Source: JAUIET01 sp964352475
Lineage (GTDB): Bacteria; Pseudomonadota; Gammaproteobacteria; Pseudomonadales; JAUIET01
Length of the DNA: 64,000 nucleotides
Assembly (NCBI GenBank): GCA_964352475.1
Contig: CAYGSL010000004.1
Coordinates: 1-64,000 of the forward strand
Direction of reading: 5' to 3'
Under the pieces are notes generated by a model. The model saw nothing but the letters and a program-made list of their open reading frames with translations. It had not been told where the DNA came from and searched no databases. Made by a program: the position numbers and the translations under genes. Below are positions 35,297 through 43,761 of this stretch, in pieces. Numbering within the stretch: the first letter of the stretch is position 1; every line of letters starts with the position of its first letter.

Positions 35297-36568
35297 TTAT
35301 TCAGGCAGCAATTCCTTAACCAAAGCAAGCTGCCTCTGCGTGGCGCCACGGTTAGCCTCAACAACTGCTTTGTTGGCGGCTCCGGCCTCAGCGTGACGCT
35401 GTGAATTCGTTAAAATCGATTTTACCTGCGCGGCAATATCCTCGGCTTTAAATACTCTGTGCGCGCCACCCTGGGCAAGCAGCAATTCTACAATTTCCTG
35501 AAAATTAAACGTGTGCTCACCGACTAAAACCGGCACACCCCAGGCAGCAGGTTCTATCGGATTGTGACCACCCCTGGCGACCAGACTGCCACCAACAAAC
35601 GCAATATCACAAGCACCATACAAAGCCGCCAGCTCACCCATGGTATCGCCCAGAACCAACTGGGTTTCGGAACGTACAGTTTCCTTGGAACTTCGCCGTG
35701 ATATCTGCATGCCTTCGCGCGCGCACAAGGCAAACACTTCTTCAAAACGCTCAGGATGCCGTGGTACCAAAATCAGTAGTGCAGCAATATCATCGTTTAA
35801 CAGTAAACGATGCGCCTCAAGAATAATTTCGTCTTCACCGCTGTGGGTGCTGGCCGCTATCCATACCGGTCGCTTACTCGCACCCTGCCACTCTTCGCGC
35901 AGAATTGCCGTAGTCTCCATGACATCCGGTGAAATGCTGTGGTCGAACTTGATGCTGCCGGTAACTCGTAAACGATCGCGCGGCAGCCCCAGCTGCACGA
36001 ATCGTTCACCATCTACTTTATTTTGCGCAGCCACACCACCCAACTTAGACATCATCATGCGCGAAACACCTGGCGCTCTTGCGTAACCGGCGGCAGACCC
36101 TTTCGAAAGACGCGCATTAATCAACGCAGTGGGAATGTTTCGCTCAGAGCACTGGCGCAGTACGTTGGGCCATAACTCAGTTTCCATAATCACGGCCATA
36201 CATGGTTCCGTACTGTTTAAAAATCTTCGCACACTGCCGGGTAAGTCATACGGTGCATAGACATGATCTACCTTGTCGGCAAAACTGCGATACACCTGTT
36301 CCGAACCTGTTGGCGTCATGGTTGTTACCAGTAAGCGCCGCTGCGGATAGTCACGCAACAGGGCTTTCACCAGCGGCTCAGCCGCGACCGTTTCACCCAC
36401 TGACACTGAGTGCAGCCAGATGTAATCCTTATGCAAGCCGTCCGGCAATAAGCCAAAGCGTTCTTTTATACGTTTTCGGTATTCGGGTGCGCGTATGCTG
36501 CGCAGCAATAACGAGGCGGCCAGAAAAGGCGTGATGAGATAGAGCAGAATATTGTAAACAAATAGCAT
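35297..36568 (-). CDS. waaA: 3-deoxy-D-manno-octulosonic acid transferase
   Basis: Adds Kdo from CMP-Kdo to lipid A precursor at the inner membrane. The 423-residue GT30 protein begins with a hydrophobic anchor (MLFVYNILLYLITPFLAASLLL) and contains YIWLHSVSVGETVAAEPLV (with the catalytic Glu), METELWPNVL, SARLSKGS-like sequence (here NARLSKGSAAGYAR), and GGSLVARGGHNPIEPAAWGVPVLVGEHTFNF, all WaaA hallmarks. It is convergent with tolC. The divergent methyltransferase gene begins 110 nt away. Whether it adds one or two Kdo residues cannot be told from sequence. Confidence 0.97.
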   Translation of the reverse strand: MLFVYNILLYLITPFLAASLLLRSIRAPEYRKRIKERFGLLPDGLHKDYIWLHSVSVGETVAAEPLVKALLRDYPQRRLLVTTMTPTGSEQVYRSFADKVDHVYAPYDLPGSVRRFLNSTEPCMAVIMETELWPNVLRQCSERNIPTALINARLSKGSAAGYARAPGVSRMMMSKLGGVAAQNKVDGERFVQLGLPRDRLRVTGSIKFDHSISPDVMETTAILREEWQGASKRPVWIAASTHSGEDEIILEAHRLLLNDDIAALLILVPRHPERFEEVFALCAREGMQISRRSSKETVRSETQLVLGDTMGELAALYGACDIAFVGGSLVARGGHNPIEPAAWGVPVLVGEHTFNFQEIVELLLAQGGAHRVFKAEDIAAQVKSILTNSQRHAEAGAANKAVVEANRGATQRQLALVKELLPE

Positions 36569-36678
36569 GTTGTTGCCTGAAGATTACGATACCCAGTGTA
36601 TTGAATATGGAGGTTCTAGCCAAGAGGCCTGCCTTGGGCTATTGTGCCCGACCATTGCACCAGTAAGTCGAGAAATCA

Positions 36679-37302
36679 ATGCTAAACCCGCCAACGCTAC
36701 CCCTGGACATAACAACTGTAAAAGGTTTCCTTGCCGATGATGAAGGTGGGGCACTGTATAGCTATGGCGAACAGCAGAGCAAACTGGGGCCCTGCCTGGA
36801 AGTAGGCAGCTACTGCGGTAAATCTACCGTGTATTTGGGCGCTGCGTGTAAATCGAATAACTCACAGCTGTTCGCGATAGATCATCATAGGGGATCCGAA
36901 GAACATCAGTTTGGTGAGGAATACCATGACTCAGAGGTGTACGACGAATCGATAAAAATGGTCGACACCTTTAGAGAATTTCGCAGCACAATGCGCCGGG
37001 CCGAATTGGAAGAAACCGTTGTTCCTATTGTTAGCGGTTCTGCACAAGCTGCTAAATTCTGGTCAACGCCATTGGCGATGGTGTTTATAGACGGTGGCCA
37101 CAGCCTTGAGGCTGCTATGGCAGACTACCGCAGCTGGGCGGGCCATATCATGACCGGAGGTGTGCTCGCCATTCACGATTTATTTCCAAATCCGGAAGAT
37201 GGAGGTCAGGCGCCAATCACTATTTATCGACTGGCGTGCGACTCTGGCTTATTTGAAGAAATTGAAGTGGTCAACACGCTTGGCCTACTGCGCAGGTGTT
37301 AA
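36679..37302 (+). CDS. Class I SAM-dependent methyltransferase (Methyltransf_24-like)
   Basis: A 207-residue protein with a Rossmann methyltransferase core: CLEVGSYCGKSTVYLGAA (motif I, about 38-55), LFAIDHHRG (end of strand 2), MVFIDGGHSLEAAMADYRSW (post-motif, with Asp and His), and GGVLAIHDLFPNPEDGG. This pattern is shared with sugar or small-molecule O-methyltransferases associated with surface-glycan clusters. Its stop overlaps the convergent toroid gene by 4 nt. The acceptor is unknown. It sits alone on the plus strand among LPS-related genes, so a glycan substrate is an inference from context. Confidence 0.8.
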   Translation: MLNPPTLPLDITTVKGFLADDEGGALYSYGEQQSKLGPCLEVGSYCGKSTVYLGAACKSNNSQLFAIDHHRGSEEHQFGEEYHDSEVYDESIKMVDTFREFRSTMRRAELEETVVPIVSGSAQAAKFWSTPLAMVFIDGGHSLEAAMADYRSWAGHIMTGGVLAIHDLFPNPEDGGQAPITIYRLACDSGLFEEIEVVNTLGLLRRC

Positions 37303-38381
37303 CCACCAATTTGCGTGCTTTCACTCAGTACCCGCGGTAAGGGCTCTTCCAGTAAAGACACTTTAGTAAACAGTTGCGATGCTGCGGTATGCTCGGTCAA
37401 TGCGTCAGCCGCTAGTACGATTGCACCGGCTGTCCAGGTCGGTTTCTCTTCAGGCCAGATTATCTGGCACTCGTATTGGTAACCAGTCCAGAAAGCACCG
37501 TCGTCACTGCGCCACTCATGTAGCCAGCTGTACAAGGTAACCGCCCGAGCGTGGTCTCCGGCCGCGAGCAAAGCCATCACTAACTCACAGCTCTCAGCAA
37601 CTGTTACCCAGGGTTCGTCCGACACACAAAGACAGCCCATGCCCGGCTTCACAAATGTTTTCCATTTCGCCTGCAAATGCGCCGATGCTTTTGCTTTTGG
37701 AATCACGCCGGTCAGTACCGGGTAAAACCAGTCCATGGAAAACCGCTCTTTGCTTTCCCAGGTTCTGTCGAAACGCTCAGGATGGTTACGCAAAGCGTTA
37801 CCAAGGGATTGGCGTGCCTTCAACCAGTCTTCTTTGTCTATGCCTAACTGAGTGGCTATGTTATATGCGCACTCAAGGCTTTTATAAATAGACGAGCAAC
37901 CGGTAATCAGCGCATCTTCTTTCGCCACACCGTCTGCATCAACTGCCCAATGAATATCACCGTGTTGCGTTTGATTTGCCAGAACAAACTCGATGGCCGC
38001 ACTCACAGCAGGCCACATATGGGCAAGAAAATCACGCTTGCGGGTAATCAGGTAATGGTGCCAAACGCCAGTGGCTATGTAGGCAACGAAATTTGTTTCG
38101 CGCCGTTCTTTATTGTCTATCTGCCCATTTTTGTAAGCTGCCCACCAACTGCCATCTTCCAACTGGGTGTCATTCAACCAGTCATAGGCTTTCTCAGCAG
38201 CTGCATATTCTCCAGCAATACTAAGCGCCATCGCCGATTCAACATGGTCCCAAGGGTCGGTATAGCCACCATCGAACCACGGAATAGACCCATCGGGCAT
38301 TTGATTACCGAGAATATAATCAATGGTTGGGCGCAAATATTCGCTGGGATACAGACCGCGCGAAAGATACAAGCCGCTCAT
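37299..38381 (-). CDS. Alpha/alpha-toroid (prenyltransferase-like) protein
   Basis: A 360-residue soluble protein built of repeating helix pairs with the QMPDGSIPWFDGG, QLEDGSWWAAYKNG and RSDDGAFWTGYQYE motifs spaced along the chain. These QxxDGSW-type repeats typify alpha/alpha-toroid folds of terpene cyclases, prenyltransferase beta subunits and some glycoside hydrolases. Databases often call such proteins prenyltransferase, but I see no isoprenoid-binding DDxxD motif. Its start overlaps the upstream methyltransferase stop (ATGA), so it is the last gene of a GT4-methyltransferase-toroid operon. A role in glycan or lipid-carrier processing is only suggested by this context. Confidence 0.65.
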   Translation of the reverse strand: MSGLYLSRGLYPSEYLRPTIDYILGNQMPDGSIPWFDGGYTDPWDHVESAMALSIAGEYAAAEKAYDWLNDTQLEDGSWWAAYKNGQIDNKERRETNFVAYIATGVWHHYLITRKRDFLAHMWPAVSAAIEFVLANQTQHGDIHWAVDADGVAKEDALITGCSSIYKSLECAYNIATQLGIDKEDWLKARQSLGNALRNHPERFDRTWESKERFSMDWFYPVLTGVIPKAKASAHLQAKWKTFVKPGMGCLCVSDEPWVTVAESCELVMALLAAGDHARAVTLYSWLHEWRSDDGAFWTGYQYECQIIWPEEKPTWTAGAIVLAADALTEHTAASQLFTKVSLLEEPLPRVLSESTQIGG

Positions 38382-39106
38382 TCAATGGCTCCTTTTTGAA
38401 AATACATCACAACACTTTTTCCCATCAGCGGGTTCAACAAAGCTTCCAGCCAACGGGTAATCCGGGGCCGATCAAGAATGTCCCATTCCAGAAAACGCTG
38501 GTACAGTTTCACCATCTGGGATTGATCCTTGGTGCGCCAAAACATGCATTGAAGCCACCAGTACGGTGAATGCAGCGCGTGTGCCCAATGCCTGGCCTCA
38601 AAGTCGAAACCAGCTTGTTCTATTTGCCGGCGTAATTTTCCAGCTTTAAAAATTCGAAGATGACCGCCTTCATTGGCATGATATTCGTCACTGAACGCCC
38701 AGCAAATCCACTCTGGCCAATAACGCGGCACGCTGGCAACGAACTGCCCGCCCGGCTTCAACACACGCTCAATTTCAACAATAACGGCCTGGTAGTCAGG
38801 TATGTGTTCAAGTACTTCAGAACATATGACCGTATCAAAAGTGTTGTCTGCGAAAGGCAGGTGCAAGGCATTGGTTTGCGCAAGACTAAAACTGCGGGTG
38901 TCTCCCATCGAAGTCGAATCTGCAAATTCATCAAATTTACTGCGCGTTGTAAGCAGGTCTTGATGGCACAGATCAACACCAATTGAATGGACATCAGCTT
39001 CCAGAAACGTGGAAATCACATGTCGTCCTTCACCACAACCCAGGTCCAGAACCACATCAGCCGATTTAAACGGCACCCGATTAAAATCAACCGTTTGCAT
39101 GCGCAC
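38378..39106 (-). CDS. Class I SAM-dependent methyltransferase (UbiE/Methyltransf_11 type)
   Basis: A 242-residue methyltransferase with DVVLDLGCGEGRHVIS (motif I, about 20-35), IGVDLCHQDL (motif II region), FDTVICSEVLEHIPDY (motif post-I) and VLKPGGQFVASVPRYWPEW. It has the look of enzymes that modify lipids or sugars in envelope clusters. Two starts are possible, GTG at 39106 and ATG at 39100; AGGAG lies 4 or 10 nt upstream respectively, so the choice is open. It overlaps both neighbours (20 nt with the glycosyltransferase, 4 nt with the toroid gene), which implies one co-translated operon. The substrate is unknown. Confidence 0.85.
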   Translation of the reverse strand: MRMQTVDFNRVPFKSADVVLDLGCGEGRHVISTFLEADVHSIGVDLCHQDLLTTRSKFDEFADSTSMGDTRSFSLAQTNALHLPFADNTFDTVICSEVLEHIPDYQAVIVEIERVLKPGGQFVASVPRYWPEWICWAFSDEYHANEGGHLRIFKAGKLRRQIEQAGFDFEARHWAHALHSPYWWLQCMFWRTKDQSQMVKLYQRFLEWDILDRPRITRWLEALLNPLMGKSVVMYFQKGAIE

Positions 39107-40406
39107 TTAACTCCTGAGCAACTTCATTCATCGCGCTACTTTTGGCCTCATCTATGGCCTCGCGATAAAACCGCGTCATTTCAACCGCGGCCACTTTCCA
39201 GCTAAACATCTTCTCCATTCGTTGCCGACCACGTACTGACAGATCCGCTCTCAGCTCGGGGTTATCCAGAAGTTGAGCGATTGCGTGCTGCAAAGCCTGC
39301 TCATCGCCCGCGGGCACAACACGTGCAGCATCACCGGTAATTTCAGGCAGGGCTCCACCGTCAGCACTTACCAATGGCGTTCCACACGCCATCGCTTCTC
39401 CAGCAGGCAAGCCGAAGCCTTCGTACAATGATGGCACCACGGCCAGTGTTGCTCTGGCGTATAGCGCGACCAATTCCTCTGTACTAATCCCATGAACAAA
39501 CTGCAAAGCCTCGCCCAGTTGCAAACGTTGGATCAGGCGCTCGGTAGCACCTCCTGGCTTGGGCTTGCCAACAACGGTTAACGACAACTGTGGATAATGC
39601 TCACGCAGGTTTGCGAAAGCGCGCAACAAAAAATGCAGACCTTTAAGCGGCTGATCAGCCGATGCTGTTGCCACAATCATTCGCGACTGCCGCTTTATCT
39701 GCGGTTGCGGTGCAAACACTTCAGTGTCGATGCCATTGTGAATCAGACGAATGTGATCAACACTGATATCAAACGCGCTGGCGATGTCTTGCCTGGAGCA
39801 CTCAGACACCGTAGTAATAAATTTGAGCTTGCGTGCTACACGCGTTTGCATGAACAGAAAAGAATGCCAACGTCGAATCAATACACGTTGCCACCCGTTG
39901 CGCGCGGCTTTTAGCGCCAGGTCCACATCATGCTTGATCGGATGGTGGATGGTCACCACCAAAGGCAAGCCTTTATGCTGTATGTCTAATAAGCCATAAC
40001 AAAGGCTTTGATTGTCATGGATAACATCGTATTTATCACCGTGCTCTTCCAGATAGGCAGCGGCACGCCGGCCGAATGCATACGGCTCAGCGAAACCACC
40101 GGTAAGCTTGCTACACCACTCAACAATATTTGCCCATGAGCGCAGATGCCGCGGCCGCAAAGACAGCAGTCCGTTTTCGAACAGGTTCAGGCCCGGCATT
40201 TTGATCAGGCCAACACCATCGACAAGATGCGGATAAGGCTGACCAGACATTACGTCGACTGAATGACCCGCTTCCAACAGTGCCTTGCTCAGATAACGAA
40301 TATAAATTCCCTGGCCACCACCAAATGGTGCACTTCGATAGCCCAGCAAACAGATGCGCAGCGGTGCTTGCGTGGCAGTGTCGCTGTTGAGTTCAACCGG
40401 CGTCAT
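39087..40406 (-). CDS. Glycosyltransferase family 4
   Basis: A 439-residue GT-B enzyme. The N-terminal acceptor domain starts ICLLGYRSAPFGGGQGIYIRYLSKAL, and the C-terminal domain has the GT4 donor-binding signature SLYEGFGLPAGEAMACGTPLVSADGGALPEI (about residues 340-370, split here for reading) with the EX7E glutamates. Family members transfer sugars to lipid carriers or LPS. It leads an operon with the downstream methyltransferase and toroid protein. The upstream 235-nt gap to the family-9 glycosyltransferase has no reading frame and no convincing promoter. The exact sugar cannot be inferred. Confidence 0.9.
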   Translation of the reverse strand: MTPVELNSDTATQAPLRICLLGYRSAPFGGGQGIYIRYLSKALLEAGHSVDVMSGQPYPHLVDGVGLIKMPGLNLFENGLLSLRPRHLRSWANIVEWCSKLTGGFAEPYAFGRRAAAYLEEHGDKYDVIHDNQSLCYGLLDIQHKGLPLVVTIHHPIKHDVDLALKAARNGWQRVLIRRWHSFLFMQTRVARKLKFITTVSECSRQDIASAFDISVDHIRLIHNGIDTEVFAPQPQIKRQSRMIVATASADQPLKGLHFLLRAFANLREHYPQLSLTVVGKPKPGGATERLIQRLQLGEALQFVHGISTEELVALYARATLAVVPSLYEGFGLPAGEAMACGTPLVSADGGALPEITGDAARVVPAGDEQALQHAIAQLLDNPELRADLSVRGRQRMEKMFSWKVAAVEMTRFYREAIDEAKSSAMNEVAQELSAHANG

Positions 40407-40641
40407 ACAGGGTGTAGGGTTGGTCTATGGGGGCGCAATTCTACCCGTATTCAGCGGGTTTGCCAAAAACCAATTAAACTTATTTTTCGTAAGATCGCCG
40501 CATGATCGAAGCATTTAGAGACTTTTGGGCTATTTTCAATCAGATAAATGCCGTTGATACCCGGTCTGGCCGTTACGATTAGGTTAACCTTGCCGAGGTT
40601 TTACCAGCTTATACATTTATGTAGGCTTAATCAGCGGCTTT

Positions 40642-41685
40642 CTACAGCTTGAGCAATTGCTGATGAACGCTTTCTGCGCTCAAATCACTCATGCACTGAC
40701 TGCGTCCGCTACCACCACAACCCTGCTTCAGACACGGTCTGCACGGCCGTTGACTGGCCATTATTTCTATGCGCGCACCTTTGGGGCCCCATTGCAGCTC
40801 ATCGGTAGGACCAAATAATGCCAACAGCGGTGTACCCAGAGCCGCCGCCATGTGCATAGGCACTGAATCTACGCACAACAGGCGCTGGGCTTTCTGGATA
40901 AGTGCGGCCAGCTCCATCAGACTCAGCTGCCCTGCAAGATTTGCAGGTGTACTCTGGCAATGATCCAGAACCGAATGTACAAAGGTCATTTCGTGATCGT
41001 CGGGTGCGGCACTGATCACCACCTTTCTGCCAGCGCCGTGCAAACTGTCAATGACTTCTGCGTACGCCTGAGGGTCCCAGCATTTGTGCATCCCCCTGGA
41101 TGTTGGGTGAATCAGTACAAAGGGCTGGTCTTTCAGATCGAGTTCGCTCAAGCGTTCACTCACTACCTGCTCTGCAGGTGCGCTGACTTGCAGCTCTACC
41201 GCCTCGTCCTCTGCATCAATCGGTAAGCCCAGACAACGCAAGGCATCAAGGTGCAGATCAACCATGTAGCGATGTTCTATCGCGGGGTAGTTGCGCGTAA
41301 AACTCTTTTTCCAAAACGCCCGCTGCCGCTTGGCGAAACTCAGAGCGACCGATTCACGTGGTTGCAGTACCCGGCTCAAAAAGATGCTCCGCCACTGATC
41401 AGTCAACACCACCAACAAATCATAATCACGCCCGCGCAATTGCCTAAGCAACTGCCGCTCTTCGTTCAGCAAGCGCTTCACGCCGCTATTCTTCCACTGC
41501 CTGTCAACACGGTGAATTTGGTCTATGTGCTGGCAGGTTTCCAGCAAATCGCCGGCGTAGGAATAGATCAAGGCATCAACCTCTATACCAGGCACATGAC
41601 GTTTCAGCGCCCGAAAAACCGGCGTGGCAAGCAGCACGTCACCGTGATGGCGCATAATGACAACCAGGGCTCGCTGAAAAGACAT
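40642..41685 (-). CDS. Glycosyltransferase family 9 (WaaQ/heptosyltransferase-like)
   Basis: An inner-face LPS-core glycosyltransferase of the ADP-heptose family. From the chosen ATG at 41685 (AGAGG about 10 nt upstream) it has 347 residues starting MSFQRALVVIMRHHGDVLLATPVFRAL, the usual GT9 N-terminus; the frame running to 41742 starts at GTG and adds 19 residues without homology-like features. IHPTSRGMHKCWDPQAY and CVDSVPMHMAAALGTPLLALFGPTDE are the donor-site motifs. The C-terminus has RPCRPCLKQGCGGSGRSQC, the cysteine signature of WaaQ-type heptosyltransferase III enzymes. Heptosyltransferase III is likely but the acceptor is not proven. Confidence 0.85.
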   Translation of the reverse strand: MSFQRALVVIMRHHGDVLLATPVFRALKRHVPGIEVDALIYSYAGDLLETCQHIDQIHRVDRQWKNSGVKRLLNEERQLLRQLRGRDYDLLVVLTDQWRSIFLSRVLQPRESVALSFAKRQRAFWKKSFTRNYPAIEHRYMVDLHLDALRCLGLPIDAEDEAVELQVSAPAEQVVSERLSELDLKDQPFVLIHPTSRGMHKCWDPQAYAEVIDSLHGAGRKVVISAAPDDHEMTFVHSVLDHCQSTPANLAGQLSLMELAALIQKAQRLLCVDSVPMHMAAALGTPLLALFGPTDELQWGPKGARIEIMASQRPCRPCLKQGCGGSGRSQCMSDLSAESVHQQLLKL

Positions 41686-41790
41686 GTACGGGGCGCCTCT
41701 ATCCGGAACGTCAAAAATGCTGCAATAGTAAGGCAGATGCACGAGACCTGCGACACTGCCGCTTTGTTACAATGACCACAATCGCCTGCC

Positions 41791-42414
41791 ATGGATCATG
41801 GAATGCTCAACTATCCGCTGCTGCGCGACACGCCCGTAAACTCGCAGCCTTTCCCTCATTTTGTGCAAGCCAATTGCATTGACCCAAATGCCATAGCTGA
41901 CGTACTCGCGGATTTTCCCGAGATTGCTATGCCTGGCAGCGTACCGGTCAGCGAGTTAGTCGGCGGCCCTTCTTTCAGTGAGTTTATCGCGGAACTGGAA
42001 GGTGAGGTTTTTCGCAAACTCATTGAGCAGAAATTTTCTATTAATCTGCAGAGCCGGCCCGTGGTTACTACAGCGCGCGGTCTTATGCGCGAGAAAGATG
42101 GGCGGATTCACACTGATTCGCGCAGCAAATTGATTACCGTATTGATGTACTTCAATCAAGAATGGGATCATGCCGGAGGGCGCTTGCGCTTGCTTGAGAA
42201 CGCTGACAACATAGATAACTACTTTACTGAAGTTAGCCCGCTGGCAGGCACAATGGTTGCATTCCAAGTAACGAATAATTGCTGGCACGGACATACCCCA
42301 GTCGTTGGCAAACGCTTATCTTTACAGCTAAATTATCTTGTTAGCAAAAAAGCACAGGGCAAGCACAGTTTCTTACACGGCTTGAGCGCAAGAGTAAAAA
42401 AGGCGTTTGACTAA
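41791..42414 (+). CDS. 2-oxoglutarate/Fe(II)-dependent oxygenase-like protein
   Basis: A 207-residue double-stranded beta-helix protein. The segment GRIHTDSRSKLITVLMYFNQEW carries an H-x-D iron pair (about His107/Asp109), and NNCWHGHTPVVGKRLSLQLNY supplies the distal His and the Arg that would bind 2-oxoglutarate, an arrangement of the prolyl-4-hydroxylase-like family. It is 20 nt upstream of waaC on the same strand and so probably part of the LPS-core operon. Hydroxylation of a Kdo, heptose or lipid A substituent is a reasonable idea from context, not shown. The ATG at 41791 has no clear ribosome-binding site; an ATG at 41803 is an alternative. Confidence 0.75.
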   Translation: MDHGMLNYPLLRDTPVNSQPFPHFVQANCIDPNAIADVLADFPEIAMPGSVPVSELVGGPSFSEFIAELEGEVFRKLIEQKFSINLQSRPVVTTARGLMREKDGRIHTDSRSKLITVLMYFNQEWDHAGGRLRLLENADNIDNYFTEVSPLAGTMVAFQVTNNCWHGHTPVVGKRLSLQLNYLVSKKAQGKHSFLHGLSARVKKAFD

Positions 42415-42434
42415 GATGCTTCTCAAGTAATCGC

Positions 42435-43460
42435 ATGCAAATTCTGCTGATCAAGCTCAGCTCAATGGGCGATCTTATTCAAGCACTTCCTGCCTTAAGT
42501 GACGCCAGCAAGCACCACCCTGAGATTCAATTTGACTGGGTGGTTGACGAGGCGTTTGCTGAAATTCCAGGCTGGCATCCGGCCGTAAGCAACACCATCA
42601 CCAGCGCCCACCGCCGTTGGCGCAAACACATCTTCAACTCAGATACGCTGGCCGAAGTTCGCAGCTTCCGCCAGTTGCTACGCGATAAGCCATACAACAA
42701 AATAATCGATGCGCAGACGAATACCAAAAGCGCGGTTGTGACGGCGCTGAGCCGCGGAGAAAAGCACGGTCCCGATAGAAAAAGTGTTCGCGAATACCCG
42801 GCTCACTGGGCCTATCACCACACTTATACGATAGCTAAACAGCAACTGGCCATTGATCGTTGGCGACAATTGTTCGCCCACACTCTTAAATACCCGATTC
42901 CCGATTCACCGCCGGACTTTGGTTTGGGCAATGTTGAATTTGAACTACAAGGCTTTGATGCGCCGGATTCCGATTATCTTGTATACGTACACAACGCTAG
43001 CTGGGCAAGCAAGTACTGGCCTATCAAGCATTGGCAATCGTTGCTGCAACGGGCTAGTCAACAAGGGCTTAAGGTATTACTGCCCTGGGGAAGTCTGGAG
43101 GAACGTGAATCGGCTGTAGCCATTGCCGAGCAACACAGCAATGCTACCGTACTACCCAGACTTTCTTTGACCAGTATCGCGGCACTGATGCGTGGATCAA
43201 AAGGTGCAGTCTGCATGGACACCGGGCTTGCTCACCTGGCTGCGGCGCTGGGCGTGAAAACACTCACCATGTACGGTCCGACTGATCCAAATCTGATTGG
43301 TGCGACGGGCCCAAACAGTATTCACGTCTCTGCGCAAAATTACGACTGTGTGCCCTGCTATAAACGCGAGTGTTACTACAATGGGTCGCACCATGAAAAC
43401 TCGGCGTGCTTGAAGAGTATTGAGGGTTATGAGGTTTGGGGGAAGTTCATTGGTGACTAG
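42435..43460 (+). CDS. waaC: LPS heptosyltransferase I
   Basis: Adds the first L-glycero-D-manno-heptose to Kdo2-lipid A. The 341-residue GT9 protein starts MQILLIKLSSMGDLIQALPAL and has WVVDEAFAEIPGWHP, and RRWRK in the middle, all WaaC-like. The donor motif CMDTGLAHLAAALGVKTLTMYGPTDP is followed by a cysteine-rich end (CVPCYKREC...SACL) that E. coli WaaC lacks but WaaF/WaaQ-type enzymes have. It follows the oxygenase gene by 20 nt. It is convergent with waaF, separated by the paired palindromes B1 and B2. Confidence 0.92.
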   Translation: MQILLIKLSSMGDLIQALPALSDASKHHPEIQFDWVVDEAFAEIPGWHPAVSNTITSAHRRWRKHIFNSDTLAEVRSFRQLLRDKPYNKIIDAQTNTKSAVVTALSRGEKHGPDRKSVREYPAHWAYHHTYTIAKQQLAIDRWRQLFAHTLKYPIPDSPPDFGLGNVEFELQGFDAPDSDYLVYVHNASWASKYWPIKHWQSLLQRASQQGLKVLLPWGSLEERESAVAIAEQHSNATVLPRLSLTSIAALMRGSKGAVCMDTGLAHLAAALGVKTLTMYGPTDPNLIGATGPNSIHVSAQNYDCVPCYKRECYYNGSHHENSACLKSIEGYEVWGKFIGD

Positions 43461-43467
43461 ATAGACC

Positions 43468-43579
43468 GGTCAGGCGAGCAGTGTGTTCTTGCGCGACACG
43501 CCGTAAACCCATCCATGGGGGCTTGTTGAAAAGGTCCCTCTTTTCAACAGTCGCGCAAGAACACACTGCTCACCTGACC
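43468..43579 (+). repeat. Long-arm structured repeat B1
   Basis: Arms of 29 bp at 43468-43496 and 43551-43579 pair at 28 positions (one C opposite A, at arm position 8). The interior (43497-43550) carries the conserved start CACGCCGTAAACCCATCCAT and a second hairpin TGTTGAAAA/TTTTCAACA with loop GGTCCCTC. The arm sequence is unique in the window. It begins 8 nt after the waaC stop, in a convergent gap. Confidence 0.93.
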
Positions 43580-43632
43580 TAGTGCCATACTGGCAAATTT
43601 CGGTTTTTGTTAGCAACTAAAAATTAGCACTA

Positions 43633-43744
43633 GGTGTAGCGTGCCAGTGAACCTAGCGGGACCTTCAAAAAGAGGGACCTTTTTGAAGAGCCCCCATGGA
43701 TGGGTTTACGGCGTGTCCCGCTAGGCTCACTGGTGCGCTACACC
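43633..43744 (-). repeat. Long-arm structured repeat B2
   Basis: Arms of 29 bp at 43633-43661 and 43716-43744 pair at 26 positions; all three differences are transitions. Core orientation is opposite to B1. Its interior, read on the minus strand, is identical over 52 nt to that of A1, although the two sets of arms are unrelated. The spacer from B1 is 53 nt, equal to that between A1 and A2 and related to it in sequence. It ends 17 nt from the waaF stop. Confidence 0.93.
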
Positions 43745-43761
43745 GATCTACCTAGTGGCAC

